DNA of 64,000 nt from Noviherbaspirillum sp. Root189 (GCF_001428545.1 NZ_LMHZ01000008.1:62001-126000); one strand, 5' to 3'; positions 1-9,986 are shown, numbered from the stretch's first letter. Notes: generated by a model from the letters alone, not told the origin. Numbers and translations are program-made.

Positions 1-606
1 ACCGACGTAGCGAATCTGTACGCTGCCCCAGTCCGGCTGCCCGGTCACGAGGCAATTGGACTTGAGCAGGTGCGATACCAGCGTTTCTTCAACGATCGCT
101 TCGTCGGTGTTGGCTTTGAGCCCCGTTGCATCGGGTGTATAGCGGTCGACCTCGATATCCAGTCGATCCAGCAGCAAACCTTCGAGTTCGCCCATCCCCA
201 GCTTGTCAAAGCCTTCCGGCAGCGTCAGCTTTACCTGTACTGATGCGCCGAATCCATCCGACAGGTCGACGCGCAGCATCTCCGTGAGCGCTTCCGGGCT
301 GGCGACCCTGGTTTGGTTGAACGAGTTCAGGTACAGCTTGAGCGACTTTGATTCAATGATATTGGGCGAATCGGCCGGCACCATGAAAGTGGCGATCGCC
401 ACCTGCGGTTTGCCCCTCAGATTAAGCCATGAAAGTTCGTAGGCGTTCCAGATGTCGATGCCGAAGAAGGGCAGGCTGCCCGCGATGCCGATTTCCTCCC
501 GTTTTTGCTGGCGAGCAATTGGAAACAGCAGCGAGGGCGCGTATGCGGTTTGGTAAGCGGTCGGCTTTCCGAGCGGAGAAGCCTCAGGCAGGTTGGGTGT
601 ATTCAT
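1..606 (-). CDS. queF: NADPH-dependent 7-cyano-7-deazaguanine reductase QueF (partial, C-terminus cut by window edge)
   Basis: QueF reduces preQ0 to preQ1 in queuosine synthesis for tRNA wobble modification. Reading leftward from an ATG at 604-606, 202 codons stay open to the window edge. The product starts [16 protein letters not shown] and carries [15 protein letters not shown], the NADPH/substrate segment of the family, followed by [18 protein letters not shown], which holds the catalytic cysteine that forms the thioimide with preQ0. The long N-terminal part before ESKSLKLY marks the YqcD-type (long) subfamily of about 275-280 residues, so roughly 75 residues are missing. It is transcribed away from ilvA's 3' end across a 235-bp gap. 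The identification is firm; only the end is unseen. Confidence 0.95.
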   Translation of the reverse strand, partial: MNTPNLPEASPLGKPTAYQTAYAPSLLFPIARQQKREEIGIAGSLPFFGIDIWNAYELSWLNLRGKPQVAIATFMVPADSPNIIESKSLKLYLNSFNQTRVASPEALTEMLRVDLSDGFGASVQVKLTLPEGFDKLGMGELEGLLLDRLDIEVDRYTPDATGLKANTDEAIVEETLVSHLLKSNCLVTGQPDWGSVQIRYVG

Positions 607-729
607 CGTAAGCTTGTGGCAATGTGATGGGCAGGATGGGCAGGGCGCTGCGCGTTGCGTTGCGGAGGCGGCCAGAGCTGCAGAGATAGGGACGCGCAGC
701 GGGAACACAATGGCATTTCGACCATAGGT

Positions 730-757
730 GCAACAGCCGGTTCGAACCGGCTGTTGC
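730..757. repeat. 28-bp perfect palindrome between ilvA and queF
   Basis: The half-site GCAACAGCCGGTTC is followed directly by its exact reverse complement, giving a 14-bp stem with no loop, 85 bp beyond the ilvA stop and 124 bp before the queF start (both genes on the minus strand). There is no clear T-run on the minus strand after it, so it is not a textbook intrinsic terminator. It could be a terminator of another class or a dimeric regulator site for queF. The remainder of 607-841 shows nothing else I can support. Confidence 0.55.
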
Positions 758-841
758 AGCGGTAGTAACTGCTATAAAAACTTCAAGCGGGGCAGGGCAG
801 CATCTATCTGATCCCCGTAGCGTGCGGCAAACAAGAAAGTG

Positions 842-2365
842 TTACAGGAACAGCTTGTACGCCGGATTCTCGCTTTCATCCCAATGACGATAACCGAGCG
901 TCGTCAGGAACTGGCGGAAGATCTTCATTTCCTTCTTCGGCACCTGCAGTCCGACCAGGATGCGGCCGACATCGCCGCCCTGATTGCGATAATGGAACAG
1001 GCTGATGTTCCAGTTGGGTGCCATGCTGTCGAGGAAGCGCATCAGTGCACCCGGACGCTCGGGGAATTCGAAGCGATACAGCAATTCGTCGTGTGCCAGC
1101 GGGCTCTTGCCGCCGACGAGGTGGCGCACATGCAGCTTGGCGAGTTCGTCGTGCGTCAGGTCGAGCGTACGGAAACCATGCTTCTCGAAATTCTTGGTGA
1201 TCTGGCCCGGTTCGTCGCGGCTGGAAATCGACATGCCGACAAAGACGTGCGCTTCCTTCGCATCGCTGATGCGATAGATGAATTCGGTAACATTGCGCGG
1301 TCCGACCAGCGAGCAGAAGCGCTTGAAGCTGCCGCGCTCCTCCGGAATGGTGACGGCGAAGACGGCTTCACGCGCTTCGCCCACTTCGGCGCGTTCGGCG
1401 ACGAAGCGCAGGCGGTCGAAGTTCATGTTGGCACCGCAGGCGATGGTCACAAAAGTCTGGCCAGTGACCGGTTTCTTCGTGCCTTTCGATCGTTCGATGT
1501 ATTCCTTGGCGCCGGCCACGGCAAGTGCGCCGGCAGGTTCCAGAATGCTGCGTGTATCCTGGAAAACATCCTTGATCGCTGCGCAAACCGCATCGGTATC
1601 GACGATGACGAACTCGTCCACCAGCTTCTTCGTAATGCGGAAGGTTTCTTCGCCAACCAACTTGACCGCCGTGCCGTCCGAGAACAAACCGACGTCCGGC
1701 AGCGATACGCGGCGGCCGGCCTTGACGCTCCGCGCCATCGCATCGGAATCGACCGTCTGCACGCCGATGATCCTGATCTCCGGGCGGACCGCCTTGATGT
1801 AAGAAGCCACCCCGGAAATCAATCCGCCACCACCGATGGCAACAAAAACGGCGTCGATCGGACCGGGATGCTGGCGCAGGATTTCCATCGCGATGGTTCC
1901 CTGGCCGGCAATCACATAGGGATCGTCGAACGGATGGACGAAGGTCAGCTTCTGCTTCTTTTCCAGCGTCAGCGCATGGTTATACGCGTCGGTATAGGAG
2001 TCGCCGTGCAACACGACTTCACCGCCGCGCGCCCGGACTGCTTCAATCTTCACCGGCGGTGTGGTCGTCGGCATCACGATCATCGCGCGGCAGCCTAACT
2101 TGGCCGCCGACAGCGCGACACCTTGCGCGTGATTGCCGGCGGATGCGCAAATCACGCCGCGCTTGAGCTGTGCCGGCGTCAGGTGCGCCATCTTGTTATA
2201 GGCTCCGCGCAGCTTGAAGCTGAACACGCTCTGAATGTCTTCACGCTTGAAGTAAATGCTATTACCCATGCGCTCCGACAGGGTGGGCGCAAATTCAAGC
2301 GGCGATTCAACGGCGACGTCATAGACGCGAGCAGTCAGGATTTTCTGTAGATAGTCGGTAGTCAT
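842..2365 (-). CDS. ilvA: Threonine ammonia-lyase, biosynthetic (long form with two C-terminal ACT-like domains)
   Basis: IlvA deaminates L-threonine to 2-oxobutanoate, the first committed step to isoleucine, using PLP. The 507-residue product matches the long biosynthetic type. SVFSFKLRGAYN places the PLP lysine at K51, and VAIGGGGLISG is the glycine-rich phosphate loop. After about residue 325 come two successive ACT-like regulatory domains (around 330-410 and 425-505; RFEFPERPGALMRFLD opens the second), the part that binds isoleucine/valine in the family. The start is the ATG at 2363-2365; a 151-bp divergent region with a symmetric -10 element separates it from the YqaA-like gene. No leader-peptide attenuator is evident. 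Confidence 0.96.
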   Translation of the reverse strand: MTTDYLQKILTARVYDVAVESPLEFAPTLSERMGNSIYFKREDIQSVFSFKLRGAYNKMAHLTPAQLKRGVICASAGNHAQGVALSAAKLGCRAMIVMPTTTPPVKIEAVRARGGEVVLHGDSYTDAYNHALTLEKKQKLTFVHPFDDPYVIAGQGTIAMEILRQHPGPIDAVFVAIGGGGLISGVASYIKAVRPEIRIIGVQTVDSDAMARSVKAGRRVSLPDVGLFSDGTAVKLVGEETFRITKKLVDEFVIVDTDAVCAAIKDVFQDTRSILEPAGALAVAGAKEYIERSKGTKKPVTGQTFVTIACGANMNFDRLRFVAERAEVGEAREAVFAVTIPEERGSFKRFCSLVGPRNVTEFIYRISDAKEAHVFVGMSISSRDEPGQITKNFEKHGFRTLDLTHDELAKLHVRHLVGGKSPLAHDELLYRFEFPERPGALMRFLDSMAPNWNISLFHYRNQGGDVGRILVGLQVPKKEMKIFRQFLTTLGYRHWDESENPAYKLFL

Positions 2366-2411
2366 AGGCTTGGGTCAGCGGCACGCCTTTCCAATGCGGC
2401 ATGCAAGCCCG

Positions 2412-2423
2412 CCATTATAATGG
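2412..2423. promoter_or_regulatory. Symmetric -10 element in the ilvA / yqaA-like divergent region
   Basis: CCATTATAATGG is a 12-bp palindrome in which TATAAT occurs on the + strand at 2416-2421 and on the minus strand at 2419-2414. It lies 42 bp from the ilvA start and about 95 bp from the + strand gene, so one site could serve as the -10 hexamer in both directions. I see no good -35 hexamer for either direction. Confidence 0.45.
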
Positions 2424-2516
2424 ACGCCTTTCAATAATCCTCAATGCGCGAGTTCGGGCGCGCCCGCATACTCGATATGGGCTGCGCGTGCTTGACGCAG
2501 CCGCACCTGCCCATCA

Positions 2517-3005
2517 ATGATCGAATCCTCTGTCCGCTGGCTTCTTAGTGTCCTCGCCATACCCGATGTCGGATTGTCTTCCGTATTCCTGATCAGCGTC
2601 TTGTCCGCGACCCTGTTGCCACTCGGGTCCGAGCCGGCCGTTTTCGCCGTGGTCAAGGCGAATGGCGCGCTGTTCTGGCCGGCGATCCTGGTTGCCACCG
2701 TTGGAAACACCATCGGCGGCATGATCGATTATGCAATGGGATACGGCGCCAAGCAGACCTTCTCGCGCAAAGGGGAGGGGCACTGGTTTCGCTGGCTGCA
2801 GCGCTTCGGTCCCAAGACCCTGCTGCTGGCTTGGCTACCAGCCGTGGGCGATCCGCTCTGCGCGCTGGCCGGATGGCTGCGCATGCCATTCTGGCAATCC
2901 GTCTTGTATATGGCGATCGGGAAATTTCTCCGCTATCTCACCATGACCTCGGCGTTGTTGTACATACCTGACGGATTTTGGCGCGGGCTTGTCAATCTGT
3001 TCTGA
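2517..3005 (+). CDS. YqaA family (DedA/SNARE-associated-like) small membrane protein
   Basis: A 162-residue hydrophobic protein of the YqaA/DedA-related group. The segments SSVFLISVLSATLLPLGSEP and FWPAILVATVGNTIGGMIDY are typical of this family: a re-entrant, proline-containing first membrane loop, then a helix with the conserved GNTxGG motif. A central soluble stretch (FSRKGEGHWFRWLQRFG) leads to further membrane helices. DedA relatives act in inner-membrane lipid flipping and membrane homeostasis; the role of the short YqaA branch is not settled, so function is inferred only from the family. The start ATG at 2517 fits the usual N-terminus. It is transcribed alone, divergent from ilvA. Confidence 0.85.
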   Translation: MIESSVRWLLSVLAIPDVGLSSVFLISVLSATLLPLGSEPAVFAVVKANGALFWPAILVATVGNTIGGMIDYAMGYGAKQTFSRKGEGHWFRWLQRFGPKTLLLAWLPAVGDPLCALAGWLRMPFWQSVLYMAIGKFLRYLTMTSALLYIPDGFWRGLVNLF

Positions 3006-3156
3006 CTTTCGTTGCAATAGAGGCATCTTTTTCTGGGCTTGCACCAAATTTTGTCTTTATTTCAGGCGTTTAGGCGCATGGAAAGTAGGGGTGTTGGCGT
3101 CCGCTGCATTGCAATAAGCTAAAATGCTCCTTTAAGGGTCAGTCCGATACTTCCTG

Positions 3157-6100
3157 ATGAACGCCCCAGCACAAATCCAAGCATTGCTTTCCGACGCGCC
3201 AAGCGCGGCCGTTCCCAGCCGCCTGCGTGAAATTCCCTATAACTACACTTCCTTTTCCGACCGTGAAATCGTGATTCGCCTGCTTGGCGAAGAATCGTGG
3301 AGCATCCTCGATGCGCTGCGCGGCGAGCGGCAGACGGGACGTTCCGCGCGCATGCTGTACGAAGTGCTCGGCGATATCTGGGTGGTCAGGCGCAATCCCT
3401 ACCTGCAGGACGATTTGCTCGACAATCCCAAGCGTCGTCAGGACCTGATCGATGCCCTCAACCATCGTCTCACCGAAGTCGAAAAGCGCCGCCTGACGAC
3501 TGATCTCGCGGATGTCGGCGACACGCATGCCCGTCTCCGCAGCGCCAATGTCGAAGTGCTGGTGAAAGCCGCCCGCCAGGCAGTGGCCGACTTCGGCGAT
3601 GAATTCCGCAAGATGTACGATCTGCGCAAACGCGCTACCAGGGTGCTCGGTCGTTACACGGCAAAGGACAACATCAAGTTCGACGGCCTGTCGCGCGTCT
3701 CCCACGTCACCGATGCGACCGACTGGCGTGTTGAGTACCCGTTCGTGGTGCTGACTCCCGATACCGAAGATGAAATGGCCGGCCTGGTGAAGGCTTGCAT
3801 CGAACTTGGCCTGACCATTATTCCGCGCGGAGGCGGCACCGGTTATACCGGCGGCGCGATTCCGCTGACCCCGATGTCGGCCGTCATCAACACCGAGAAG
3901 CTGGAACAGTTGGGCGCCGTCGAAATGACCATGCTGCCCGGCGTCGACAAGCCTTACGCCACGATCTATTCGGGCGCGGGCGTGGTCACCAAGCGGGTTT
4001 CCGATGCCGCCGAAAAAGCCGGCTTTGTATTCGCGGTCGACCCCACGTCGGCGGAAGCGTCCTGCATCGGCGGCAACGTCGCCATGAATGCCGGCGGCAA
4101 GAAAGCGGTGCTGTGGGGCACGGCGCTCGACAACCTGGCAAGCTGGAGAATGGTCGACCCGAATGGCGACTGGCTGGAAGTCACGCGCCTCGAGCACAAC
4201 CTTGGCAAGATCCATGACGCGCCGGTGGCTCGCTTCAAGCTCGAATGGACGCATCCGGGCGAGAAGGGCAAGAACAACGCGCCGTTCAAGACCGAGATCC
4301 TTGAAATCGAAGGCCGCCGCTTCCGCAAAGAGGGGCTGGGCAAGGACGTCACCGACAAGTTCCTCGCTGGGCTGCCGGGTGTGCAAAAGGAAGGCTGCGA
4401 CGGCCTCATCACGTCGGCGCGCTGGATCCTGCACAAGATGCCGAAGCATACGCGCACCGTCTGTCTCGAATTCTTCGGCCAGGCGCGCGACGCGATTCCA
4501 TCGATTGTCGAAATCAAGGATTTCCTCGACGCCGAGACGAAGAAGGGCGGCGCCATCCTCGCCGGCCTGGAGCACCTCGACGAGCGCTATCTGCGCGCGG
4601 TCGGTTATGCGACCAAATCCAAGCGCGGCGTTTTGCCGAAGATGGCGCTGTTTGGCGACATCGTCGGTGACGACGAGGAGGCGGTTGCCCGCGCCGCGTC
4701 GGAAGTGGTACGTATCGCCAACACCCGCGTCGGTGAAGGCTTCGTCGCGGTCAGCCCGGAAACACGCAAGAAATTCTGGCTCGATCGCGCCCGCACCGCG
4801 GCGATCGCCAAACATACCAACGCTTTCAAGATCAACGAAGACGTCGTCATTCCGCTCAATCGCATGGGCGAATACACCGACGGCATCGAGCGTATCAATA
4901 TCGAACTGTCGATCCGCAACAAACTGCAATTGATGGCCGAACTGCGCCAGTTCTTCGCCTCGAATCATCTGCCGCTCGGAAAGAGCGAAGATGCGGAAGC
5001 CAACGATATCCCGCCGTCCGAACTGCTCGGCGATCGCGTTGCACAGGCGCGTGAGTTGATCGACCTGACCGAGGCGCGCTGGTCTTATCTGCTCTCCAAT
5101 CTCGACAAGCCGCTCAAGCACGCGCACGACGAACTGGCCGCACTCGGCGTGTCCATGACATGGATCGATGAACGCCTGCAGCGCCAGCCGGATGCCATCG
5201 TGTTCCATGTGGTGCAGGATCGCACCATCCGCGTGTCCTGGAAGGGCGAAGTGCGTGCCCCGTTGCGCCAGATCTTCAATGGCGGCGCGTTCAAGCTGAT
5301 CCTCGACGAGTGCAGCGCAATCCACAAGCGGGTACTGCGCGGCCGTGTATTCGTCGCGCTGCACATGCATGCGGGCGACGGTAACGTGCACACCAACATC
5401 CCGGTCAATTCCGATCACTATGAAATGCTGCAGGATGCACATGCCGCGGTCGAACGCATCATGGTGCTCGCACGTTCGCTCAATGGCGTGATCTCGGGCG
5501 AGCACGGCATCGGCATCACCAAGCTGGAATTCCTGACCGAAGACGAGATCCAGGATTTTCGCGACTACAAATTGCGCGTCGACCCGGAAGGCCGCTTCAA
5601 CAAGGGCAAGCTGCTCAACCTTCCCGGCATGCATGCGGACTTGCGCAACGCTTATACGCCATCGTTTGGCCTGATGGGCCACGAGTCGCTGATCATGCAG
5701 CAGAGCGACATCGGCGCGATCGCCAACAGCGTCAAGGATTGCCTGCGCTGCGGCAAGTGCAAACCGGTGTGCGCGACCCATGTGCCGCGTGCCAACCTGC
5801 TGTATTCGCCGCGTAACAAGATTCTCGCGACGTCGTTACTGGTCGAAGCTTTCCTGTATGAAGAACAGACCCGTCGCGGCGTGTCCATCAAGCACTGGGA
5901 AGAATTCGAAGACGTTGCCGATCATTGCACCGTCTGCCACAAGTGCGCGACGCCATGCCCGGTCGACATCGATTTCGGCGATGTGTCGATGAACATGCGC
6001 AATCTGCTGCGCAAGATGGACAAGAAGTCCTTCAACCCCGGTACGGCGGCCGCCATGTTCTTCCTCAATGCCACCGATCCGGCTACCATCAACGCCACCC

Positions 6101-7152
6101 GCGCGGCGATGACCGGCATCGGCTACAAGGCGCAGCGGATGGCGAATGACGTTTTGAAAAAGTTTGCAAAGAAGCAGACCAAGGCGCCGCCCGCCACCCA
6201 TGGCAAGCCGCCGATCAAGGAACAGGTCATTCACTTCGTCAACAAGAAGATGCCAGGCAATCTGCCGAAGAAGACCGCACGCGCCTTGCTGGATATTGAA
6301 GACGACAAGGTCGTGCCGATCATTCGCGATCCGATGAAGACTACCGCCGATACGGAAGCGGTGTTCTATTTCCCGGGATGCGGTTCGGAGCGCCTGTTCT
6401 CGCAGGTCGGACTCGCCACCCAGGCCATGCTCTGGCATGTCGGCGTGCAAACCGTGCTGCCGCCGGGCTATCTGTGTTGCGGTTATCCGCAGCGCGGCTC
6501 CGGTCAGTACGACAAGGCGGAAAAGATGATTACCGATAATCGTGTGCTGTTCCATCGGGTCGCCAACACGCTGAACTACCTCGATATCAAGACAGTCGTA
6601 GTCTCGTGCGGCACCTGCTACGATCAGCTGCAGAGTTATGAATTCGAGAAAATATTCCCTGGCTGCCGGATCATCGACATCCATGAATACCTGCTCGAAA
6701 AGAATGTGAAGCTCGAAGGCGTGTCCGGTACCCGCTACATGTACCACGACCCCTGCCATACGCCGATGAAACAGCAGGATCCGCTGAAAACGGTGAATGC
6801 GCTGATCACTACCGGCGACGGCGCCAAGGTCGAAAAAAACGATCGCTGCTGCGGCGAGTCGGGTACTTTCGCGGTCAGCCGTCCGGACATCTCGACGCAG
6901 GTTCGCTTCCGCAAGGAAGTGGAAATGCGCAAGGGTGCCGACAAGCTGCGCGAGGACGGCTTCAACGGTGATGTCAAGATCCTGACTTCGTGCCCGTCCT
7001 GCCTGCAGGGCCTGAACCGCTACAATGAAGATTCCGGCACGACCGCGGACTATATTGTGGTTGAAATGGCGAAGCACCTGCTCGGCGAGAACTGGTTGCC
7101 GGACTATGTCGCCCGCGCCAACAGCGGCGGCATCGAGCGCGTGCTCGTATAA
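3157..7152 (+). CDS. Fused FAD-linked oxidase / ferredoxin / CCG-domain oxidoreductase (DUF3683 type)
   Basis: A 1331-residue single-chain 2-hydroxyacid-dehydrogenase-like enzyme. In order: an N-terminal DUF3683-type region (about 1-150), a PCMH FAD-binding domain with [11 protein letters not shown] at 223-233, an FAD-oxidase C-terminal domain with [10 protein letters not shown] and GEHGIGITK, a 2x[4Fe-4S] ferredoxin module with [11 protein letters not shown] from C862 and [14 protein letters not shown] from C924, and two CCG cysteine-rich domains ([10 protein letters not shown] at 1107, CCGESGTF at 1231), as in GlcF/HdrB. It therefore joins GlcD- and GlcF-like subunits in one chain. The likely substrate class is a D-2-hydroxy acid (lactate or glycolate) with electrons passed to the quinone pool; the exact substrate cannot be read from sequence. 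The HIT gene follows after 19 bp. Confidence 0.88.
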   Translation: MNAPAQIQALLSDAPSAAVPSRLREIPYNYTSFSDREIVIRLLGEESWSILDALRGERQTGRSARMLYEVLGDIWVVRRNPYLQDDLLDNPKRRQDLIDALNHRLTEVEKRRLTTDLADVGDTHARLRSANVEVLVKAARQAVADFGDEFRKMYDLRKRATRVLGRYTAKDNIKFDGLSRVSHVTDATDWRVEYPFVVLTPDTEDEMAGLVKACIELGLTIIPRGGGTGYTGGAIPLTPMSAVINTEKLEQLGAVEMTMLPGVDKPYATIYSGAGVVTKRVSDAAEKAGFVFAVDPTSAEASCIGGNVAMNAGGKKAVLWGTALDNLASWRMVDPNGDWLEVTRLEHNLGKIHDAPVARFKLEWTHPGEKGKNNAPFKTEILEIEGRRFRKEGLGKDVTDKFLAGLPGVQKEGCDGLITSARWILHKMPKHTRTVCLEFFGQARDAIPSIVEIKDFLDAETKKGGAILAGLEHLDERYLRAVGYATKSKRGVLPKMALFGDIVGDDEEAVARAASEVVRIANTRVGEGFVAVSPETRKKFWLDRARTAAIAKHTNAFKINEDVVIPLNRMGEYTDGIERINIELSIRNKLQLMAELRQFFASNHLPLGKSEDAEANDIPPSELLGDRVAQARELIDLTEARWSYLLSNLDKPLKHAHDELAALGVSMTWIDERLQRQPDAIVFHVVQDRTIRVSWKGEVRAPLRQIFNGGAFKLILDECSAIHKRVLRGRVFVALHMHAGDGNVHTNIPVNSDHYEMLQDAHAAVERIMVLARSLNGVISGEHGIGITKLEFLTEDEIQDFRDYKLRVDPEGRFNKGKLLNLPGMHADLRNAYTPSFGLMGHESLIMQQSDIGAIANSVKDCLRCGKCKPVCATHVPRANLLYSPRNKILATSLLVEAFLYEEQTRRGVSIKHWEEFEDVADHCTVCHKCATPCPVDIDFGDVSMNMRNLLRKMDKKSFNPGTAAAMFFLNATDPATINATRAAMTGIGYKAQRMANDVLKKFAKKQTKAPPATHGKPPIKEQVIHFVNKKMPGNLPKKTARALLDIEDDKVVPIIRDPMKTTADTEAVFYFPGCGSERLFSQVGLATQAMLWHVGVQTVLPPGYLCCGYPQRGSGQYDKAEKMITDNRVLFHRVANTLNYLDIKTVVVSCGTCYDQLQSYEFEKIFPGCRIIDIHEYLLEKNVKLEGVSGTRYMYHDPCHTPMKQQDPLKTVNALITTGDGAKVEKNDRCCGESGTFAVSRPDISTQVRFRKEVEMRKGADKLREDGFNGDVKILTSCPSCLQGLNRYNEDSGTTADYIVVEMAKHLLGENWLPDYVARANSGGIERVLV

Positions 7153-7171
7153 GTTTGCAAGAAGGGAAGCG

Positions 7172-7609
7172 ATGGTCAAAGAAGCGTGTGAACTGTGCAT
7201 GCATCCCGGCGGCGAAGTCATCTACCGGGATGACAACTACCGTATCGTACTGGTCGATGACGAGCGCTATCCCGGCTTTTGCCGGGTGATCTGGAATAAG
7301 CATGTCGTCGAAATGACCGACCTGTCGACCGCCGAACGCGCGATCCTGATCGCGGCCGTATGGCAGGTCGAAGAGGCGGTGCGCGAAACCATGCAGCCGC
7401 ACAAGATCAACGTCGCCAGCCTCGGCAACGTGGTCCCGCATCTGCACTGGCACATCATCCCGCGCTACGAGGATGATGCGCATTTCCCCAACCCGATCTG
7501 GGGCGAGGTCAAGCGCACGCCGGTGTCAGCCGATCTTGCCAAACGCAAAGCCCTGGTGCCGCGTCTGCGGGAAGCACTGCTGGATCGCTTTGAAGAATCC
7601 CTGCTGTAG
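7172..7609 (+). CDS. HIT family protein (histidine-triad nucleotide hydrolase)
   Basis: A 145-residue HIT-domain protein. The triad is H90-L-H92-W-H94 in VPHLHWHIIPR, the signature of enzymes that hydrolyse nucleoside phosphoramidates or dinucleoside polyphosphates. CELC near the N-terminus (residues 6-9) resembles the zinc-binding cysteines of some HIT proteins. I chose ATG 7172 because GAAGGGA lies just upstream and because the family N-terminus begins there; longer frames run back into the preceding gene. It lies 19 bp after the large oxidoreductase, so the two are probably co-transcribed. Substrate unknown. Confidence 0.88.
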   Translation: MVKEACELCMHPGGEVIYRDDNYRIVLVDDERYPGFCRVIWNKHVVEMTDLSTAERAILIAAVWQVEEAVRETMQPHKINVASLGNVVPHLHWHIIPRYEDDAHFPNPIWGEVKRTPVSADLAKRKALVPRLREALLDRFEESLL

Positions 7610-7682
7610 ATCTGTGTAGAACTGTAAAGCAGTAAAGCCCGGCATCCGCCGTAACCACTTTCCTTCACGCCCAGGACCCAAC

Positions 7683-8114
7683 ATGGCCGATCTGAAACAA
7701 GCGCCTTCCCCGACCTCTCTGACGGTACGCAACCAGTCGCGGGTGCTGGAAATCGCCTTCGATTCCGGTGAAGAGTTTTCGCTGCCTTTCGAATTCATGC
7801 GGGTGTATTCGCCATCGGCCGAAGTGCGCGGTCATGGCGCCGGACAGGAAGTGCTGCAAACCGGGAAGCGCGACGTCACCATCACGGCAATGGAGCCGGT
7901 CGGCAACTATGCGGTGCAACCGCAATTTTCCGACGGCCATAACTCGGGCATCTTTTCCTGGGATTACCTGTACTGGCTGGGCGCCAACCAGTCGCAACTG
8001 TGGGAAGACTACCTGCAGCGCCTGGAAGCAGCAGGCTTTACCCGTGAAAGCGGTCGCGACGCCCCCATGATCGCGGCCAGCGCGGGCGGCCATGCCTGCG
8101 GCCATCATCATTGA
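7683..8114 (+). CDS. DUF971 (gamma-butyrobetaine hydroxylase-like N-terminal domain) protein
   Basis: A 143-residue protein with the DUF971 fold: LEIAFDSGEEFSLPFEFMRV near the start and GYAV/NSGIFSWDYLYWLG-like elements before residue 105. The domain is related to the small zinc-binding N-terminal domain of gamma-butyrobetaine hydroxylase, and single-domain members are linked to Fe-S cluster handling in the family literature. The C-terminus ends GGHACGHHH, a His/Cys tail that looks metal-binding. It sits 117 bp upstream of ubiE, an association common in betaproteobacteria, but a role in quinone synthesis is inference only. Confidence 0.82.
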   Translation: MADLKQAPSPTSLTVRNQSRVLEIAFDSGEEFSLPFEFMRVYSPSAEVRGHGAGQEVLQTGKRDVTITAMEPVGNYAVQPQFSDGHNSGIFSWDYLYWLGANQSQLWEDYLQRLEAAGFTRESGRDAPMIAASAGGHACGHHH

Positions 8115-8231
8115 TTCCCAAAGCTGCCTGCTTCGGCGCGGCGAACTTCCGGTGCGGAACGCTTGGCAGCGTCGCCTGTCTGCACCTGTAGGCACTTGTA
8201 TAATGCGCGCTGGACCAACTTGCCTGACGCC

Positions 8232-8966
8232 ATGACCAATACCACGCATTTCGGTTATAAGACCGTTTCCGAAGACGAGAAGGTGCACAAAGTCGCCGAA
8301 GTCTTTCATTCCGTCGCTGCCAAATACGACGTGATGAATGACCTGATGTCAGGCGGACTGCATCGCATCTGGAAGGCATTCACGATTGCCCAGGCCGGTG
8401 TACGGCCGGGTTTCAAGGTGCTCGATATTGCCGGGGGTACCGGCGATCTGTCCAAGGCATTTGCAAAGCAGGCGGGCCCGAGCGGCGAAGTCTGGCTCAC
8501 CGACATCAATGAATCCATGCTGCGCGTCGGTCGCGACCGGTTGTTGAATAAGGGCCTCGCGACCCCCACATTACTGTGTGATGCGGAAAAACTGCCGTTT
8601 CCAAGCAATTATTTCGACCGTGTCAGCGTCGCCTTCGGCTTGCGCAATATGACGCACAAGGATGTTGCACTCGCGGAAATGCGGCGCGTGCTGAAGCCGG
8701 GCGGCAAACTGCTGGTACTGGAATTCTCGAAGGTACATGAAGCATTGCAGAAACCTTATGACCTGTATTCGTTCTCAGTATTACCATGGCTGGGCCAGCG
8801 CATTGCCAATGATGCGGAAAGCTATCGTTACCTCGCGGAATCGATTCGCATGCACCCGGATCAGGAAACACTCAAGACCATGCTGGAAACAGCCGGACTT
8901 GAACGTGTCGAGTACTTTAATTTGACGGCTGGCGTTGCAGCCCTGCATACCGGCGTCAAACTCTAG
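8232..8966 (+). CDS. ubiE: UbiE: bifunctional demethylmenaquinone / 2-methoxy-6-polyprenyl-1,4-benzoquinol methyltransferase
   Basis: UbiE performs the SAM-dependent C-methylation of the benzoquinol ring in ubiquinone synthesis (and of demethylmenaquinone where present). The 244-residue product begins [12 protein letters not shown] and shows [18 protein letters not shown], then the SAM motif [10 protein letters not shown] (65-74) and [10 protein letters not shown], all diagnostic for UbiE. ATG 8232 is the family start; the frame remains open upstream but that stretch has no family match. It is the first gene of a ubi block: Tim44-like, ubiJ and ubiB follow on the same strand. Confidence 0.96.
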   Translation: MTNTTHFGYKTVSEDEKVHKVAEVFHSVAAKYDVMNDLMSGGLHRIWKAFTIAQAGVRPGFKVLDIAGGTGDLSKAFAKQAGPSGEVWLTDINESMLRVGRDRLLNKGLATPTLLCDAEKLPFPSNYFDRVSVAFGLRNMTHKDVALAEMRRVLKPGGKLLVLEFSKVHEALQKPYDLYSFSVLPWLGQRIANDAESYRYLAESIRMHPDQETLKTMLETAGLERVEYFNLTAGVAALHTGVKL

Positions 8967-8975
8967 GAGAGTCGC

Positions 8976-9917
8976 ATGAAAAAGTATTTGCTTGCATTAA
9001 TGATCGCGGTTAGCTCCATGTCGGTTGTGGTAGCCGACGCCGAAGCGAAGCGAATGGGCGGCGGCAGTTCTATCGGCCGTCAGTCATCCGGGATCAGTCG
9101 GGATGCAACTCCGCCATCGTCCAGCCAGGCACCAAGCCAGGCGCGACAGGCGGCGCCGGCCACAACACCGCAAGGAATGGCGCCGAAACCGGCTAGTCCA
9201 TGGCGCAACATCCTTGGCGGCGCGCTGCTTGGCTTGGGTTTGGGTGCCTTGTTGTCGCATCTTGGCATTGGCGGCGCACTGGCCAGCGTGATCAGTACCA
9301 TTTTGATGGTTGCCTTACTGGCGCTGGCCGCCATGTTCATCATTCGCATGATTCGCAACAGGAATGGCGTGAACCGCCAACAGCCGGCCTACGCAGGGAG
9401 TACTGACTCCGGTTTGGCGTCCGGCCTGTCGGCACGCACCCCGGAAATCGGTTCGCGCATTGAGCCGCAGGTGCAGCCATCGGCTTTCCAGGCCGAGCCA
9501 GTGAGCAGCGGATCGACGTCCGCACCGCTGAACGTGCCGGCCGGCTTCGATACGCCGTCTTTCCTGCGTCATTCCAAGACCTACTTCATCCGCCTGCAAG
9601 CGGCGTGGGACAAGGCAGACATTAACGACATCCGTGAATTCACGACGCCGGAAATGTTTGCCGAACTGCGATTGCAGTTGCAGGAACGCGGTGCATCCCT
9701 CAACCATACCGACGTGGTATCGCTTGAGGCTGATCTGGTGGGAATGGAACAGATCGGTGACGAATACCTGGCCAGCGTGCGTTTCAGCGGCCTGATCAAG
9801 GAAGCCGAAAACGCGCCGGCCGAGCAGTTCGCCGAAGTCTGGAATCTGACCAAATCGGCAACCGGTCAAGGCGGCTGGCTGCTTGCGGGAATTCAACAAT
9901 TGTCAGGCGTCTCCTAA
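8976..9917 (+). CDS. Tim44-like domain membrane protein
   Basis: A 313-residue protein nine bases after ubiE, with its own GGAGAG-type ribosome site (8967-8972). MKKYLLALMIAVSSMSVVVADAEA looks like a signal/anchor; a low-complexity Gly/Ser/Pro/Gln stretch follows, then strong hydrophobic segments around 80-130, and a C-terminal Tim44/TIM44-like domain (about 190-313, from TYFIRLQAAWDKADINDIRE). In mitochondria the Tim44 C-terminal domain binds membranes and import components; in bacteria the role is not established. Its place between ubiE and ubiJ suggests a link to membrane-bound ubiquinone assembly, which is inference from position. Confidence 0.85.
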   Translation: MKKYLLALMIAVSSMSVVVADAEAKRMGGGSSIGRQSSGISRDATPPSSSQAPSQARQAAPATTPQGMAPKPASPWRNILGGALLGLGLGALLSHLGIGGALASVISTILMVALLALAAMFIIRMIRNRNGVNRQQPAYAGSTDSGLASGLSARTPEIGSRIEPQVQPSAFQAEPVSSGSTSAPLNVPAGFDTPSFLRHSKTYFIRLQAAWDKADINDIREFTTPEMFAELRLQLQERGASLNHTDVVSLEADLVGMEQIGDEYLASVRFSGLIKEAENAPAEQFAEVWNLTKSATGQGGWLLAGIQQLSGVS

Positions 9918-9944
9918 ATAACGCCCGGCAAACTGGTAAACTTC

Positions 9945-9980
9945 AAACCGCCCGTGAATTGTCACGGGCGGTTTTATTTT
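9945..9980 (+). terminator. Intrinsic terminator between the Tim44-like gene and ubiJ
   Basis: AAACCGCCCGTGA (9945-9957) pairs with TCACGGGCGGTTT (9962-9974) across a 4-nt loop, a perfect 13-bp stem running into a TTTTATTTT tract. It ends six bases before the ubiJ ATG, so ubiJ/ubiB either rely on readthrough or on a promoter not obvious here. Confidence 0.9.
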
Positions 9981-9986
9981 GCGACC

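Noticed and set aside
839-2098. 419-codon + strand frame opposite ilvA
   Set aside because: Opposite an intact ilvA with a PLP lysine and ACT domains; no motif in the frame.
3139-5781. Long open frame antisense to the FAD/Fe-S oxidoreductase (880 codons)
   Set aside because: It is the mirror of a strongly coding GC-rich gene whose codon bias removes antisense stops; the product has no recognisable domain and a His/Arg/Asp-rich composition.
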